Position numbers and translations under genes: made by a program. 64,000 bases of DNA from Paramarasmius palmivorus (taxonomy: Eukaryota; Basidiomycota; Agaricomycetes; Agaricales; Marasmiaceae): the NCBI GenBank assembly GCA_037176845.1, contig JAYKXP010000024.1:434001-498000 (forward strand), written 5' to 3'. Below, piece after piece: positions 11,520 through 23,319 of the stretch; the first letter of the stretch is position 1, and each line of letters opens with the position of its first letter. The notes beneath the pieces are model-generated. The model made no database searches, had not been told where the DNA came from, and saw only the letters and a program-made list of their open reading frames with translations.

Positions 11520-12955
11520 ATGACTACTCCAGCAGTTCCCAGTTTCACTCTCAACAATGGAACAAAGATTCCAGCCCTCGGCATGGGGTGCGTTCTGTGT
11601 CCAGGGTTTTTTGCTCTCACTAGCTAATCATTCCCAGTTGCTGGATGGGTATTCCTGGTGGAGGCGAGCGTGTCTATGACATGGTGACAAAAGCCTTGGA
11701 GGTGAGTAGCTCTCAATCTCCATCCTGCTCAGTCGACTCACTACTTCAAATCGCAGAAAGGATATCGCTACTTTGATACCGTGAGTATACCTACGATTCA
11801 AATGTCGTCGTGATTCTCATCTCCCAACAGGCCTCAGGATACGGTGTGTCTTGTCTAATTCATTCCAGTATCTAGATTAAATCCTTCACTCAGACAATGA
11901 AGAACAAGTTGGCAAGGCTATCAAGGACTCTGGTATACCTCGCGGCGAAATTTACATTACCACGAAACTCGGGTATGCAATGCCTCTCCTCCAAGTAGTT
12001 GTGGTCTGATTGTATAATCCAGCAACGATGACCACCATCGAGTTCAAGAAGCTTTTGCTGAGAGCTTACAGAAGCTCGACTCTGAATACATTGATTTATA
12101 TCTCATGCACTGGCCCCAAGCTTCGAAAGACGGTGCGCGCTTGCCTTTTTCTTGGCTTTTCTCCTTGCTTAAGTTCGTTCTAGATCGCGTTCTGAGCCCT
12201 GAGGAATCGCCAACAATCGTCGAGACTTGGAAGGAAATGGAAAAGATGCTTCAAACAGGTAATGTGACCGACTACAGAGAGACGCAGCACGATTCAACTT
12301 GTGAACAGGAAAGGTCAAGACCCTAGGCATCTCCAACTTCTCCATCAAGACCCTCAAGGAACTTCTCCCTCACTGCTCCGTAATACCTGCCACCAACCAA
12401 GTCGAGCTCCACCCTTTCCTTCCTAGCACTGAGCTTAAAGCCCTCTGCGAGGAACATGGTATCCTGATAACTGCCTACTCTCCTCTTGGTACCGTCCTTT
12501 CTTTTCCGCCACACACTGCATACTGAACAGTTTAATGTAGGCCGCCCAAAGAACGACGGAACTCCGGGTCTTCTCAACGACCCTACCGTCGTCGAAATTG
12601 CCCAAAGGAACAACGCCGATCCTGCACAAGTCGTGCTTAGTTGGATTGTCCAGCATAAAATCATCGTTGTTCCGAAGACCGAGAACGAGTCTAGAATGAC
12701 AAGTAACATCACAGTGAGCCTCTTCCTCTCATTGACTTTCGAGACACGTCATCGAAGACTGGCTGTTTCTCACTGTCTCTCAATCAGTTACTTTCACTCT
12801 CCAAAGACGACATGGACACCTTAGACCACCTACACCAGCAACCTGGGAAGCATCGGTCGTTGCTCACATACTTCAAAGATGGTCGTGTCTTTGGCTGGAC
12901 TTATGAGCAGTTGGGATGGAATGTAAATGACGATGGGGTAGTAACAAGCAACTAA
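11520..12955 (+). CDS. Aldo-keto reductase (NAD(P)H-dependent)
   Basis: Ten small exons (11520-11587, 11638-11701, 11757-11780, 11831-11843, 11894-11972, 12023-12132, 12184-12258, 12309-12488, 12541-12713, 12788-12955) join in frame to 317 aa, the normal size for the family. The AKR tetrad is visible: Asp and Tyr in YRYFDTASGYDNEEQVG, Lys in ITTKLG, His in LYLMHWPQ. The signature [15 protein letters not shown] and the cofactor-binding PKTENESRM are also present. Members reduce aldehydes or ketones with NADPH in the cytosol; the substrate cannot be read from sequence. Exon 4 is only 13 nt. A degraded second copy lies downstream. Confidence 0.88.
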
Positions 12956-13339
12956 CCACTCCGATCCTTTAGCTATTCCGTTGAATGGACATTATTCACG
13001 GCGGTGTCCTCACTGATTTGCCCGACCCAGTTTTCACTGCAAATGGCAGCGATGTTTAGGGAAGCATCCACAAGTCTAGGTTATAGACTCAGAGTCGGTC
13101 TGAAAGACTGGCATTGAAACAGATGTGGACATGACTCACTGCCGCTACATTTCATAGAATGACCACCCAAATCAGTTGACCAATGCACCCTGAAGTGCAG
13201 GTGTAAAGTTACTCTTCCGTCATCTCGTGCTGGCGGGTAGCAAGAGGTGTCAGCCGAACCTGAACTTGTCTGTAAACCGGTCAAAATATTTTTTTCAGTG
13301 AGCACATAAATTTTTAGCAAGAAAGAAAATCCTACGCTG

Positions 13340-14252
13340 ACCACTTGTGTACCTCCGAAAGGCTACCGCCACTTTGATATCGTAAAGAAACCTGCAGATT
13401 GATTGCCACATTCTTACCTCGATCAGGCCCCAATATCGTATGTTTTGGCCAGACTCGATTTGGTGCGACGCACACCTACTTTTTTTTTTTTTTTTTTAGT
13501 TCGGTCAACGAAAAAGCGAGGAGTCGGCAGGCCATCGAGAACTCTTGGGTCAAGCCTGCCTCTTCAAGCATCGGAGCGGCGCTTGGCAGTGGCACCAACC
13601 CATCATTGGGCATTCGTCCAGAGGCGCGTCTTAAAACCGATACCACTTTGGTCGTAGAAGATCAGCAAAATTTCGGTAGACGATTGTCACTTTACGTCCT
13701 GCAGCAGCGAAACGGTGAGGCATCTCCAACAATTCAAACATGGCTCCCTGATCATGATGCCGCCGTTATGTGTGATCACTGTTCTTAAGCCCTTATACGA
13801 AGTACGACATATTCTATTGGTCGCTTATTCTTCCCTCGGTACAATCGGTCCTGGTTTTGGCCATGACATGCCTCCAGCCTGCCCAAAAGACGTCGGAACT
13901 TCTGGTACCGGTCGACAATCTTTCCGTTCCTTAAACGGCTCAAAATTATCACAGCGACCCTGCGCTAGCCTTGTCAAGCTAGGCAACGCAGAAGAAAATC
14001 GTCGTTATTTCGAGACTTCAGAGGGACTCGTCCAGAATGGTCACTCAATACCACGATACCCGACTTCTTCCACGACACGTTGCCAAAGCCAGGGAACTCA
14101 TCCTCGTTTTATTCACTTTCCAAATACAACGTAAGGTGTTTGGTTTTAGCTATAGCAACATAGGAAGCAAGCACTTATTACCGTTTCATGGGGACCGTCG
14201 CGTCTTTGAACAATTAGGATGGAACACGGTGGAAATAGTATCAAGCAGCTGA
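13340..14252 (+). pseudogene. Decayed aldo-keto reductase copy
   Basis: Pieces of an AKR like the upstream gene occur in the same order but in different frames. They are KGYRHFDI near 13355-13380, EKARSRQAIENSW near 13510-13550, a YSSLGTIGPG stretch near 13830-13855 (matching YSPLG), PKDVGTSG near 13885, and a C-terminal piece KHLLPFHGDRRVFEQLGWN near 14165-14225 that aligns with [25 protein letters not shown] of the intact gene. Stops, frame changes and an 18-T run (about 13481-13498) break it. It looks like a tandem duplicate that has lost function. Confidence 0.7.
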
Positions 14253-15063
14253 CCGTTATATTCATTCTTGACGTCTCATCAAATCGAATGTTCTGTTTTT
14301 CGTCACTTACATTTTCTCATTTCATTCCAAAGAACGAGGCGGCCGAGTATCCACAGAAATTCGTGGCGCCAGAAAAGAAACCTTGATTTGTCCAGCTAAG
14401 TCCCAATTTGACGCGTGCCTTAATGTTGCTAACGCTTGGATCCTAGCCAGGAAAAAAATTCAGTACAAGCCGTGCATGAGGCGCCACTCGTGAAATTTTA
14501 CGGCGGAAAATTCCGTCGTGTATCTTCGCACCTCGCAACCTTGTCGTGGTCACAGGAAATTAAATGGTCACGCCCACGAAATGACATCGACGATATGCAC
14601 TTCTCATGATCAGTCTGGTGAGCATTGCTTGGTGAAGCGGCCGAATACACTGGTGACAACTTGGTCAGTTTACTTCCGGGTCGCTCCTCAGGAGCTGAAG
14701 CCTTCAGCTGGTTGACTTCAGTTCGGTTGACCAGGACATTGCTTCCGGATCAACAAACATGCGGCATCATTATCATTTGGAGAGCTTCTAGTTGCTGTTA
14801 CTACTTCAAAATAATAAGATTGATCAGAGATCCATTGCCCAAGAATCAAGATCCATCTTTTAGCGAACCACGTTTCATCGAAGTCCGGGAGATTGCGATA
14901 CTTTAATAACTTGGACATAGTCACTGATTCAAACATGTACATGCCCTATTTAATCATGTTGAATCTCTTCTCGTCGCTGCCAACTGCTGTACTAGAAGAG
15001 GAAAGGTAAAACTTTCTTTACCTGCTACTGAGGAGTCGACTAACATGCAACACCAGGCTCAAC
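14253..15063. other. Intergenic region
   Basis: About 800 bp with only short, low-quality ORFs. It contains the promoter of the plus-strand gene starting at 15064. Confidence 0.4.
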
Positions 15064-16002
15064 ATGCCATCCCCTGCCATTTTGTCGGCCGACAACCGTC
15101 GTCTCTCGATTGCTTCTATTCTCAGCAACTCAGGAGCAGAGCGACCGCTAAACACGAGTATGCTGCCGTACACCAACACGACAACAACCCCACCCTGGGC
15201 ATGGCCACCAAGAGAGCTCGTTCTGGATTTCAGCGCTGCACTTTCCGGGCCAAATCCAAGTGTACAATCATTCGATGACTTCAGCTCACCGAATCACGCC
15301 TCGCAACACCGCCGAGGGTCCTTTGATTCTGAGATGTCTTCAAATGTCCGGAGCCCAAGTACCGTGTCGGTGTCCAGTAGCGCCTCCTCTTCGTCGCAAA
15401 TGCAAAGCCCGCCTGTGTTGGTAAGTCTAATTTCATCAACATTCCAGTCACCGTCGTAGCACTCACTCTACCAAATCGAAGGGCTACGACCACCAACACA
15501 TCCCGAATCATGATCACCTTGGTTCAGGCGCATGGCCAGCCTATGCATCATCGATAAGTCAGGTGAGCCTTCAACCCGCTCCTCTACCCTTTTCGAGCCA
15601 CACCCTGAGACTGTAAAGGGCTATTATCAACGCCCGCGGTCACCCCGTAAACGCGCACCGATGACTACGGAACAACAACGTCGCCAAGTTCTTGAGGAAG
15701 ACCCATGGATTGACGTAGAGCATCTAACGCCGCATAGCGTCGTTTGCAAGGGTTGTGGTCGCATGCTAGCCCTCGATAAACTGGCCACGAGAAAGTACTA
15801 TCCGGGACATTGGAAGTACCATCGCTCAAGGTGCTTGTCGATTCGGATTAAGAGGGAAATGATGGGATTGCCGAGGGTTCGTGCAGCTTCTTCAACTTGC
15901 ACCTTCGTCTCGAAGCTGAATTTGAATAGGATGATGGATATTGGGGCGTGGACCGTACCACTGGTGCAGGTTCGGGTTCACGGAAGAGTCGCAAATGATT
16001 AA
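15064..16002 (+). CDS. Protein with a Cys/His metal-binding motif, function unknown
   Basis: Three predicted exons, 15064-15420, 15482-15562 and 15619-16002, join in frame to 273 aa (introns 61 and 56 nt). The first half is Ser-rich and disordered (MPSPAILSADNRRLSIASIL...). The second half has a compact conserved-looking block: VVCKGCGRMLALDK, about 20 residues, then YYPGHWKYHRSRC. The C-x2-C ... H-x3-H-x4-C spacing suggests one zinc site, as in small DNA- or protein-binding knuckles. The middle exon was chosen because it alone keeps frame on both sides. No named family is recognised, and a role in transcription is only a guess. Confidence 0.6.
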
Positions 16003-16446
16003 GGTGCTAGAGTCTGCAGCGCCCAGAACAAGACTTCTTGTGTATTTGCATGACATCCGTCGCTGGCCGAACCTTTGCATGTACAATAACTATTTCTTGA
16101 TTCCGATTGAGGAAGCCGACGTAACGTCTCCAATGTCAACCATAACATAGATACCCAAACTTGAATAACACCTATTCGTGGCTTGATGACCTTTAAACGA
16201 CTTCAGATGAAGCATTTACGAGGCTGCGATAGTTTACTGGAGTGCTGCTATAGTCTTGAAACAATCCTTTATAACGGGACGCTCCAGGTATTATGCTGTA
16301 GCTAGAAAACTCGGGACAGAACAAGGCGACAAAATAAATATGACTACTTTCCCACGTCTACCCTACTCAACTCAAAACGGTGAGTACATGTCAAAGTCAA
16401 AAGCCCAAAAACCGTAAAACTCAAAAGACTCTCAAGAAATCCTAGA
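16003..16446. other. Convergent 3' intergenic region
   Basis: About 440 bp between two convergent genes; no feature recognised. Confidence 0.4.
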
Positions 16447-18019
16447 TTATTTTCTCAGCACCTTCAATAGAGCTCGAATTCCGTCTATCCCGAACCCATC
16501 CTGAGGATAGCAAACGTATCTTGGCTCTCGTCCCGAATCAAACTTTGCCCTGAAATGACCTCGTTTCCACAGCCCGGTTCCGTTGACCACTCGGTTGTAC
16601 ATCATAGCCAACCAAGTAATCTTCCATCCAGAGAGATTGTCCACTGGTTTGAGCTCATCAGAAGCGGTGATACCGAATGAAATCATGGGCCGAGGCATCG
16701 AAGGAGGGCAAGTTTTAGCAAGCGCTGTGAGAGCGGCGTAAATGAGCAGTTCGGATGTCCCCTGGGGAGCATCAGGGAACGAGACCGCGTTTTTGATGTG
16801 ATAGTTGTAGCAGCTTGGATGCGGCTCCGAGCATCCTGACATCGACAACGAAGATGTCGATGAGGATGATGTTGAAGAGCCTCGGGAAGAAAAGGTCGGC
16901 GAAGGATTACTCGACGTACGCCCTGAGGTTGAAGCAATGGAAGACGTCGAGCTTGAAGGGGAAGGATATATCGCTAGAGGCACCGTAATTTGGAAGGAGC
17001 CATGGACAGGTGTCAGGATCAGCAGCCCAACAATGCGTCCATTACGCCTGGCAACCCAGTACCTCCGGTGAGTTTCATCTATCCATGGTTCACCAGTTGA
17101 CTAAAATAAACTGGTCAGTCTATTTTTGAAGCAGAAGCATGATCGCAAAGGGAACTGACAGAAGCCAATTGAACGCCCTTAGAACTCTTGTTCCGCCTCC
17201 ACTCCTGAAGTCCGTTCTCGACCTCGTCTCGATCCTTCCGTACCAATTTTCCTGTCACCTCTTCCGCGCTCACACCTTCCCCCTCGGCCTTTCTAAGCTT
17301 TCGCTTCAAGTCTTTCACCACCCCTACCCCTTGTGTCCCCTTCTTGCTCATTAACTCCAGGATGTGGTCGGGATCTAGCGTTTCTTCGTGTATTGGCTGA
17401 ACGCAGGCCCATCCAAGCTCCTTCGCGAGTACCTTCTCCATGGCCAGATCCGTACAGCACCAGACCGCCTTCAAACTCTGCTCTTGGGCCCATTGGCTAA
17501 AGGCTCTGGCAGTTGGGGCCAACGCGGAGGAGCTAGAGACTAAAGGGTTTCCCCACGCAAATAAGTATGACTTATGTCGCATGTATCCCTGAACTGGAGG
17601 GAAGGAAGATTCCGGGATTAGCCCATAGGGCGCTTGCCAGAAGCTATAGCCGTCGAATTCTAGCCAGTCTGTGGCTGGTGCAGAACCGTAGAGTGCGATG
17701 AGATGTGCTATGGCGTCTCTGTCGACAGAGTAGCCGGCGGGGTCTGGCGAGTAATTGGGATTTGTGACGTCGATATCGTCGTCAAAGTTGAGGATGAAAG
17801 AGTCTGCGTCGAGATTATCCTGGAACATTCTGGCGGTGTATGTGGTCCATAGCTTCAATGCGGATGCGTTTTTATAATCCAGCTGTGTAAATTTGGCGTG
17901 ATCAAAGCTAGTCGATCGCACCGCAGATTTGTTTCTGTTCGTTTGCCTCCGCCCGTCCACAATTGAGTTCCAGGGTCTAATCACGGTCCAAGTATGGAGA
18001 TATGCATGCCTATACGCAT
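16447..18019 (-). CDS. DUF2156 (MprF/PGLTase C-terminal-like) aminoacyl-transferase homologue
   Basis: Predicted exons 17985-18019, 17160-17934 and 16447-17100 give about 487 aa. The C-terminal half has the pattern of the DUF2156 dual-GNAT fold: a basic VKDLKRKLRKAEGEGV helix, GLQEWRRNKSSKGVQL, YWVARRNGRIVGLLILTPV, a Ser-rich insert, then SFPDAPQGTSELLIYAAL and FKSKF-like end (HFRAKFDSGREPRYVCYP). The N-terminal half (EFDGYSFWQAPYGLIPES) would be the first GNAT-like lobe. In fungi, DUF2156 proteins include enzymes that move an amino acid from tRNA onto ergosterol; bacterial relatives aminoacylate phosphatidylglycerol. No tRNA-synthetase domain is attached here. The tiny first exon is the least certain part. 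Confidence 0.6.
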
Positions 18020-20190
18020 TTTGGACGAGCTATTCTTGGATCATATTAATCACAGGTTGTCCTCAGGCTTTTTACCAACTTCCATCGCCTCAAACTGCGA
18101 TCTAGGACAAGAAACATGATGTAGCTGCGAAGTTCAGGTTTGTACGAGTTACCGACGAACCGTCATCCCCATTGCTCAGCTGCGTCGACTACGGGACCTC
18201 TGGAATTTCAAAAGAAGCACCGATGCCCGCGCCACACAACCATGTCAGACAGTCCTGGTATTTACAACGGGCTGACGTGACCGGACGCCCATGCTTCATC
18301 CCGTCAAGGCTCTACATGTTCCTCGATGAAAGCTGCTATGCTGGCTAAATTTACTCAACCACCGCCAGTGGCCTCCAACTCAGGCTATCACAGCTGATCG
18401 CGAGTATCGAATTTTGCTTTCCGTCCTGGTTCGTCGGTTAATCATTTTAATCCCATTCTCGGTCAACAGTGTGGTCTAATATAAGTACTCTGGATGCAGC
18501 AGTTAGATTTTGCCAGCCAGATGCATCAATAACACCTCGCTGGCGTTACTTATTAGGGACAAGGTTTGCAAAGGTGGCGGTCCTTGGTTGAGCGATGGCA
18601 GGTAGGACGGGTATCTGAGCAGTTATTTATGCAGCCGACGTGTCGAGTTTAGGCCTCATCGTTGAACATGAGGACAACATGTTGATTGTGGGGGCAATGC
18701 AGTCTACGAGCATTTAGCGCTCACACATCTTGGGCGCTTAAGTAGTTCAAGATGTGGTGCACGAATAATAAATGTTAATCCTCTGGGTACGAAGCAGGCG
18801 GAGAACAGGCGTAAAACATACATTGAATACCGGACGAGATTTTCTTCGGTCATCTTGCGGGACTTGGCTCAGACAATGCCGCAATCGATGTTCCCAACGC
18901 CGACGCAACGTCTTCCTGTCTCGGTCTCTAATTGTCTGGTGCACATCTTCACAGCTTCCCCAGTCCAAAACGGCGCACAATTGCCTTGCTCAGCCTGAGG
19001 AACACGGAAAAACATACGACGTAGTTCAAGAGATTTAGCCATAAGACCCGAACTCCCGACGATACGAATTGTTGGTGCGACATTATTAATGAGCAGGCGG
19101 CGGTGACATAGCTGCCACCTCTTCCCAGGGTTAATTTGGGAAACCTGAGGGAACTTTGATGTTGAGCATGTGCTGAGACTTGGCTTTCGAATGTTGGATG
19201 GTCGACGCACAGCGCATCGGATACATAATTTCTATTGGAAGCGATGACGGCTTTGAGTGAATTTCAAGAGCTCATGATTGGAAGCTCGACGTGCGATATG
19301 CGATACTGGGTATGTACTTTCCTATTGTATACCCCCAACAATCTATACAGACAAGACGGATTGAGAAAATCGGATGTGTTGTAAAAAAAAAGTGGTAAAC
19401 GCACCTGCAGCTTAAGCTTGCAGGCAATGACTTGACTTCTTTCTTTCTTTGGATCCAGTTTCAAGGACGGGCGGGCTCAGCCTGCCCACATGGATAGAGA
19501 CTACCGTGGAGGAGGAGGAGGAACTCAAAGAGAGCACTTTGGGCGCTTACACTTTTTGACGTGGACCATGACGATCTTCCAGTGTCTTCAATACGTGATT
19601 CATCGTGCTTCAGGCCCTGACTCGCTCCATACGCACCAGGTAAGCCCTCAATCATTTGGCCTGCAAGCCGGAATAAAATTCTCTTCTATAGCCATGAAAC
19701 AAAAGACCTCTTCCATCAACATGCATTCCGACCCCAATCATTCCATTCAACGTCTGTTGTGTCATTATCTTCCGCGCAACCTCACCATCGTCTCTCACGG
19801 AGCTCCTCCCGTCAGGTCCTATGGGAACAAAGCCCTTCGTTTGTACGACGACCTCATTCTTGCCTCATCCTCTCCACATGCTTTTTCTTCCACTGGTGAT
19901 GTTCATACTCTGATAGAATGGATTTAACGATATCAGCGAATCACTATCGCTTCTATATTTTCACATCACTCCAAGTATCCCGGCATGCGTACGGACCTCG
20001 ATCGAAACACGTTCTGAGCCACTGGGAATTCTGTCAGCTATCGGGTTTATACAAATAAGGTCGAACTTCGCGCCCATGTGATGGATGCCTCCTCTCTCGG
20101 CCATATGATGTTGGTCCATTGAAATCTATAATTAATTCGCTCCAACAAGTATAAATCCTTTGGAATCCAGGAGATTCGATATCCCTGAAG
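18020..20190. other. 2.2-kb region without a recognisable gene
   Basis: Short ORFs occur on both strands (for example minus 18747-19210, plus 19490-19927), but none shows a motif, a splice-consistent extension or codon structure I can support. It holds the promoters of the two divergent flanking genes. A TATAAAT lies at about 20150-20156, 35-41 bp before the carboxypeptidase ATG. Confidence 0.4.
20150..20156 (+). promoter_or_regulatory. TATA-like box of the carboxypeptidase gene
   Basis: TATAAAT about 35-41 bp upstream of the start codon at 20191, leaving a short 5' UTR. Confidence 0.4.
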
Positions 20191-22790
20191 ATGAAATCAC
20201 TCCTGGCAGCGATCCTATTCTCATGTTCTATTATCCCAGCTGCTCATGCCGTAGGCGGAGCAATGCAGGGTATGGAAGATGCATTGGACATCCAACGCGA
20301 ACAGATACAACGGATGCGTGACTTCCTTGGGCCTATGTCAACTCCTCCCACTATCGAAAAGAGGCAACAAGCACCTACTATCACATTTGCCAATCCCGCA
20401 GCGGAGCAGTTCTTTGTCGATGGCACCACGATACCTGACGGTAAGTTTTCGTGCGCAAACCGTCTCTCTTGCTGTAGCTCACTAATGGCTTGTGTCATTG
20501 TTAGTGAACTTCGACGCAGGCAGGTTGATCTGTTTGAGCTCATCACGAATTTATCGTTAAGGTGGAACCCAGGTCCTTCCTGGGCTGGCTTAATGCCCAT
20601 CTCCGGCGATCCCGACGAAACTCGTAAACTGTTCTTCTGGTATGTTCTACGGTGATGGAATGGAGCAGCACTCACAAGCCTTTTAGGTTCTGGCCAACTA
20701 CCAACGTGGAAAATACGAACAATCTGGTCTTTTGGACGAACGGTATCGTCTGTACATGTTTCCATGCGAAAACCCATCTGAATTGGCATTTCAGGTGGAC
20801 CTGGATGTTCGTCGCTCGAGGGATTCCTTCAAGAGAACGGTCCGATATGTAAGTTGTTCGCTCTTCTTTTTGTCACTTGTAGCTAATTCTTTCCGTGAAG
20901 CGTGGTCTTGGGGTCAGTCTGAGCCGACCCCGTAAGCGTCCTTCGTCCATTAATAGTAGTCTGTTCAGGATGCTCATATCATCATCTCATAGGAACGCTT
21001 TCGCGTGGACAAATCTCTCGCACGTGCTTTGGGTTGAGCAACCCGTAGGAGTGAGTCATGCGATCTACGCGTACCTTCTTCAACACTCACATAATTTTTT
21101 AGACAGGGTTTAGTCAAGGAAGCCCCAATATCACCAACGACGACGAGCTCGCAGAGCAACTCACCGGATTTTTGGAGCAGTTCCTCGAAGTCTTCTCTGA
21201 GCTCAAAGGAAACGACTTCTACCTTACTGGAGAAAGTGTAAGCCAAAAATACGCTTCTAATACGGAAGGATCAACTCATCCGACTTTTACAGTATGCCGG
21301 ATTTTGTACGCCTTATGCTTCTGATTCCGGCTTGAGTATATTGACCCTAATAACAGATGTCCCCTACATTGCTAACTGGATCTACGAACACCCTGGCCTT
21401 GAGCTCGATTTGAAAGGAATCTGGATTGCCGACCCAAGTTTATCATATGGAGTAGTTCAACAAGAAATCCCTGCTCTGCGCTTCGCTCAGGCTCGTCATC
21501 CCATTCATTGTCGTTCGTCATCAACTTATCTAAATGATTGATTAGGCAAATGCAAATGTCTTCCCGTTCAATAGCTCCTTCTGGGATCAATTACAAAACA
21601 TATCTGACTCTTGTGGTTACACTGATTACCTAGACAAGTTCGTCACGTATCCTCCAGCTGGGCAGTTGCCGTTCCCCGCTGGCGTCGTCGAAGGCACCCT
21701 TGGTCAAGTCAAGCCGGAATGTCGACTACACAGTCCAATTCAGAGAGCTGTCGGCGTGTAAGCAGGGTTCCATTTCACACATCATGATATTCATGATGCT
21801 AACCACATCAATTCTCTATAGACTTAACCCAGCATTCGACGTCTATCGGTAAATACAAGCGTCTCCTTCACGTCAGGATAGAACTTACATCCATCACAGA
21901 GTAACAGACACCTTCCCGAACATCTGTGAGTGACAATAGCTGTGGTACTCTTTCATCTAGCTCATTGTCGCGAATAAAGGGAGTGTCCTTGGTTTCCCTC
22001 GCTCAACGCAACAGTTCATATACTTTAACCGGTGCGAATATTCCTCATAACGATACTCAGACTTGACCTGACTGTTACCTTCAGTACTGATGTAAGTTTC
22101 ACGACTCGTACCGGACACAGTAGCTCAACAAATTCACCGAATGAAGGTTCAAGACGTTATCCATGCACCTCATATCAATTGGCAGGATTGCGCCGATAAT
22201 TCTGTCTATATTGATCGAGCGACTGGCCGGCAGGGACGGGATCAATCTGTTGCATCTACTCTCAGTGTCCTTCCCAACGTTATCGAGAAATCTGTCAGGA
22301 CAGTTATTGTTCACGGCTTGGCTGTAGGTTCTCCAGGATATCCCATATCAATACCTAAACCTACCATTGCTCTAGGATTTCATTCTCGTTGCTGAGGGGA
22401 CAAGGATCGCTATTCAGTGAGTTTCTGCGCAACCTGGTGACCAGACAATAACACATCTGCAACCCACTCAGAAACATGACATGGAATGGAGCACAAGGTT
22501 TCCAAACCCCAATCGAACCCGAGAGCTTCACTGTCCAAAACTTCGGTGTCTTCGGCAGTCAGCACACTGAACGAAATCTTACATGTAGGTGTCTATCTAG
22601 TGGTTCGGGATACACTCCTCACCAACATTTTCAGACGTGGAATTCTCTTTCAGTGGACATATGACTCCTCGTAAGTTGTCCGCAAACCGTTATATGAACT
22701 TGAACTTATTTTCGTGTAGAATTCGTTCCCTGGGCAGCTTTCAACACCATGGCTTATCTGCTTGGTTTTCAAGAGTCGCCGTCGTCGTGA
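20191..22790 (+). CDS. Secreted serine carboxypeptidase (peptidase S10)
   Basis: Many short exons from the ATG at 20191 to the TGA at 22788-22790. A signal peptide is clear (MKSLLAAILFSCSIIPAAHA). Family motifs appear in order: GPSWAGLMPISG, the oxyanion/substrate region NGGPGCSSLEGF, VEQPVGTGFSQG, the nucleophile GESYAGF, Asp in HGLADFIL, and His in FSGHMTPQFVPW. The Ser-Asp-His triad is therefore complete. The enzyme would trim C-terminal residues from peptides outside the cell or in the vacuole. Inside, GFYVPYIANW is restored only by removing an intron at about 21308-21356. Two junctions (near 20515-20570 and 21490-21545) fit the family best with GC donors. Several exons are under 30 nt. 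Confidence 0.88.
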
Positions 22791-23319
22791 GGATCACGTA
22801 GCACTCATCGAAAATAAGATGTCCGTGTTCATAAAGTCAATACATTCACTGTGTGCACCATCTTCGCATCCCAATACAAGTCTCGCGGATTCTGTATTCC
22901 AACTTACGTGAATACTGTAGTTCATTTTTCTAGTAACTCATCCCTTTGGCGAGTGTTCAATTTATTTCCGAGGTTCACAAACGCCAGTTTGGTGGGGCAG
23001 ATAAAAGCATGTTTGCCATATTTCCCAGAGGAAAAAGGTACCGACAAAGAAGTTTCGACTTGTATGTCCACATATTCGACGCTAGTTGGAATCGCAGCCA
23101 TCGTGTGGGCCAGGTATTCAACTAGGCGATCTGAGACATGTGGAAGATTGTTGTTACCGGCCGAGAAGGAAGCACTCAAGCGTTGCTTTCTCATTCTCGG
23201 GCATCCGGTAAGATATCGCTTTAAACCACCATCTAGATGCCTCGCAGTAGTCATCCTGGCCATCGAGTGGGCCTGGCATGCTCCTGGCGAATCTGGGCGG
23301 ATGGTGGTAGAAAGGACCT
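22791..23319. other. Convergent 3' intergenic region
   Basis: About 530 bp between the carboxypeptidase and F-box gene ends. ORFs here have no support. Confidence 0.4.

Noticed and set aside
18747..19210. Overlapping minus-strand ORFs in the 2-kb gene-poor region
   Set aside because: No motif, no splice-consistent extension and no domain; probably chance.
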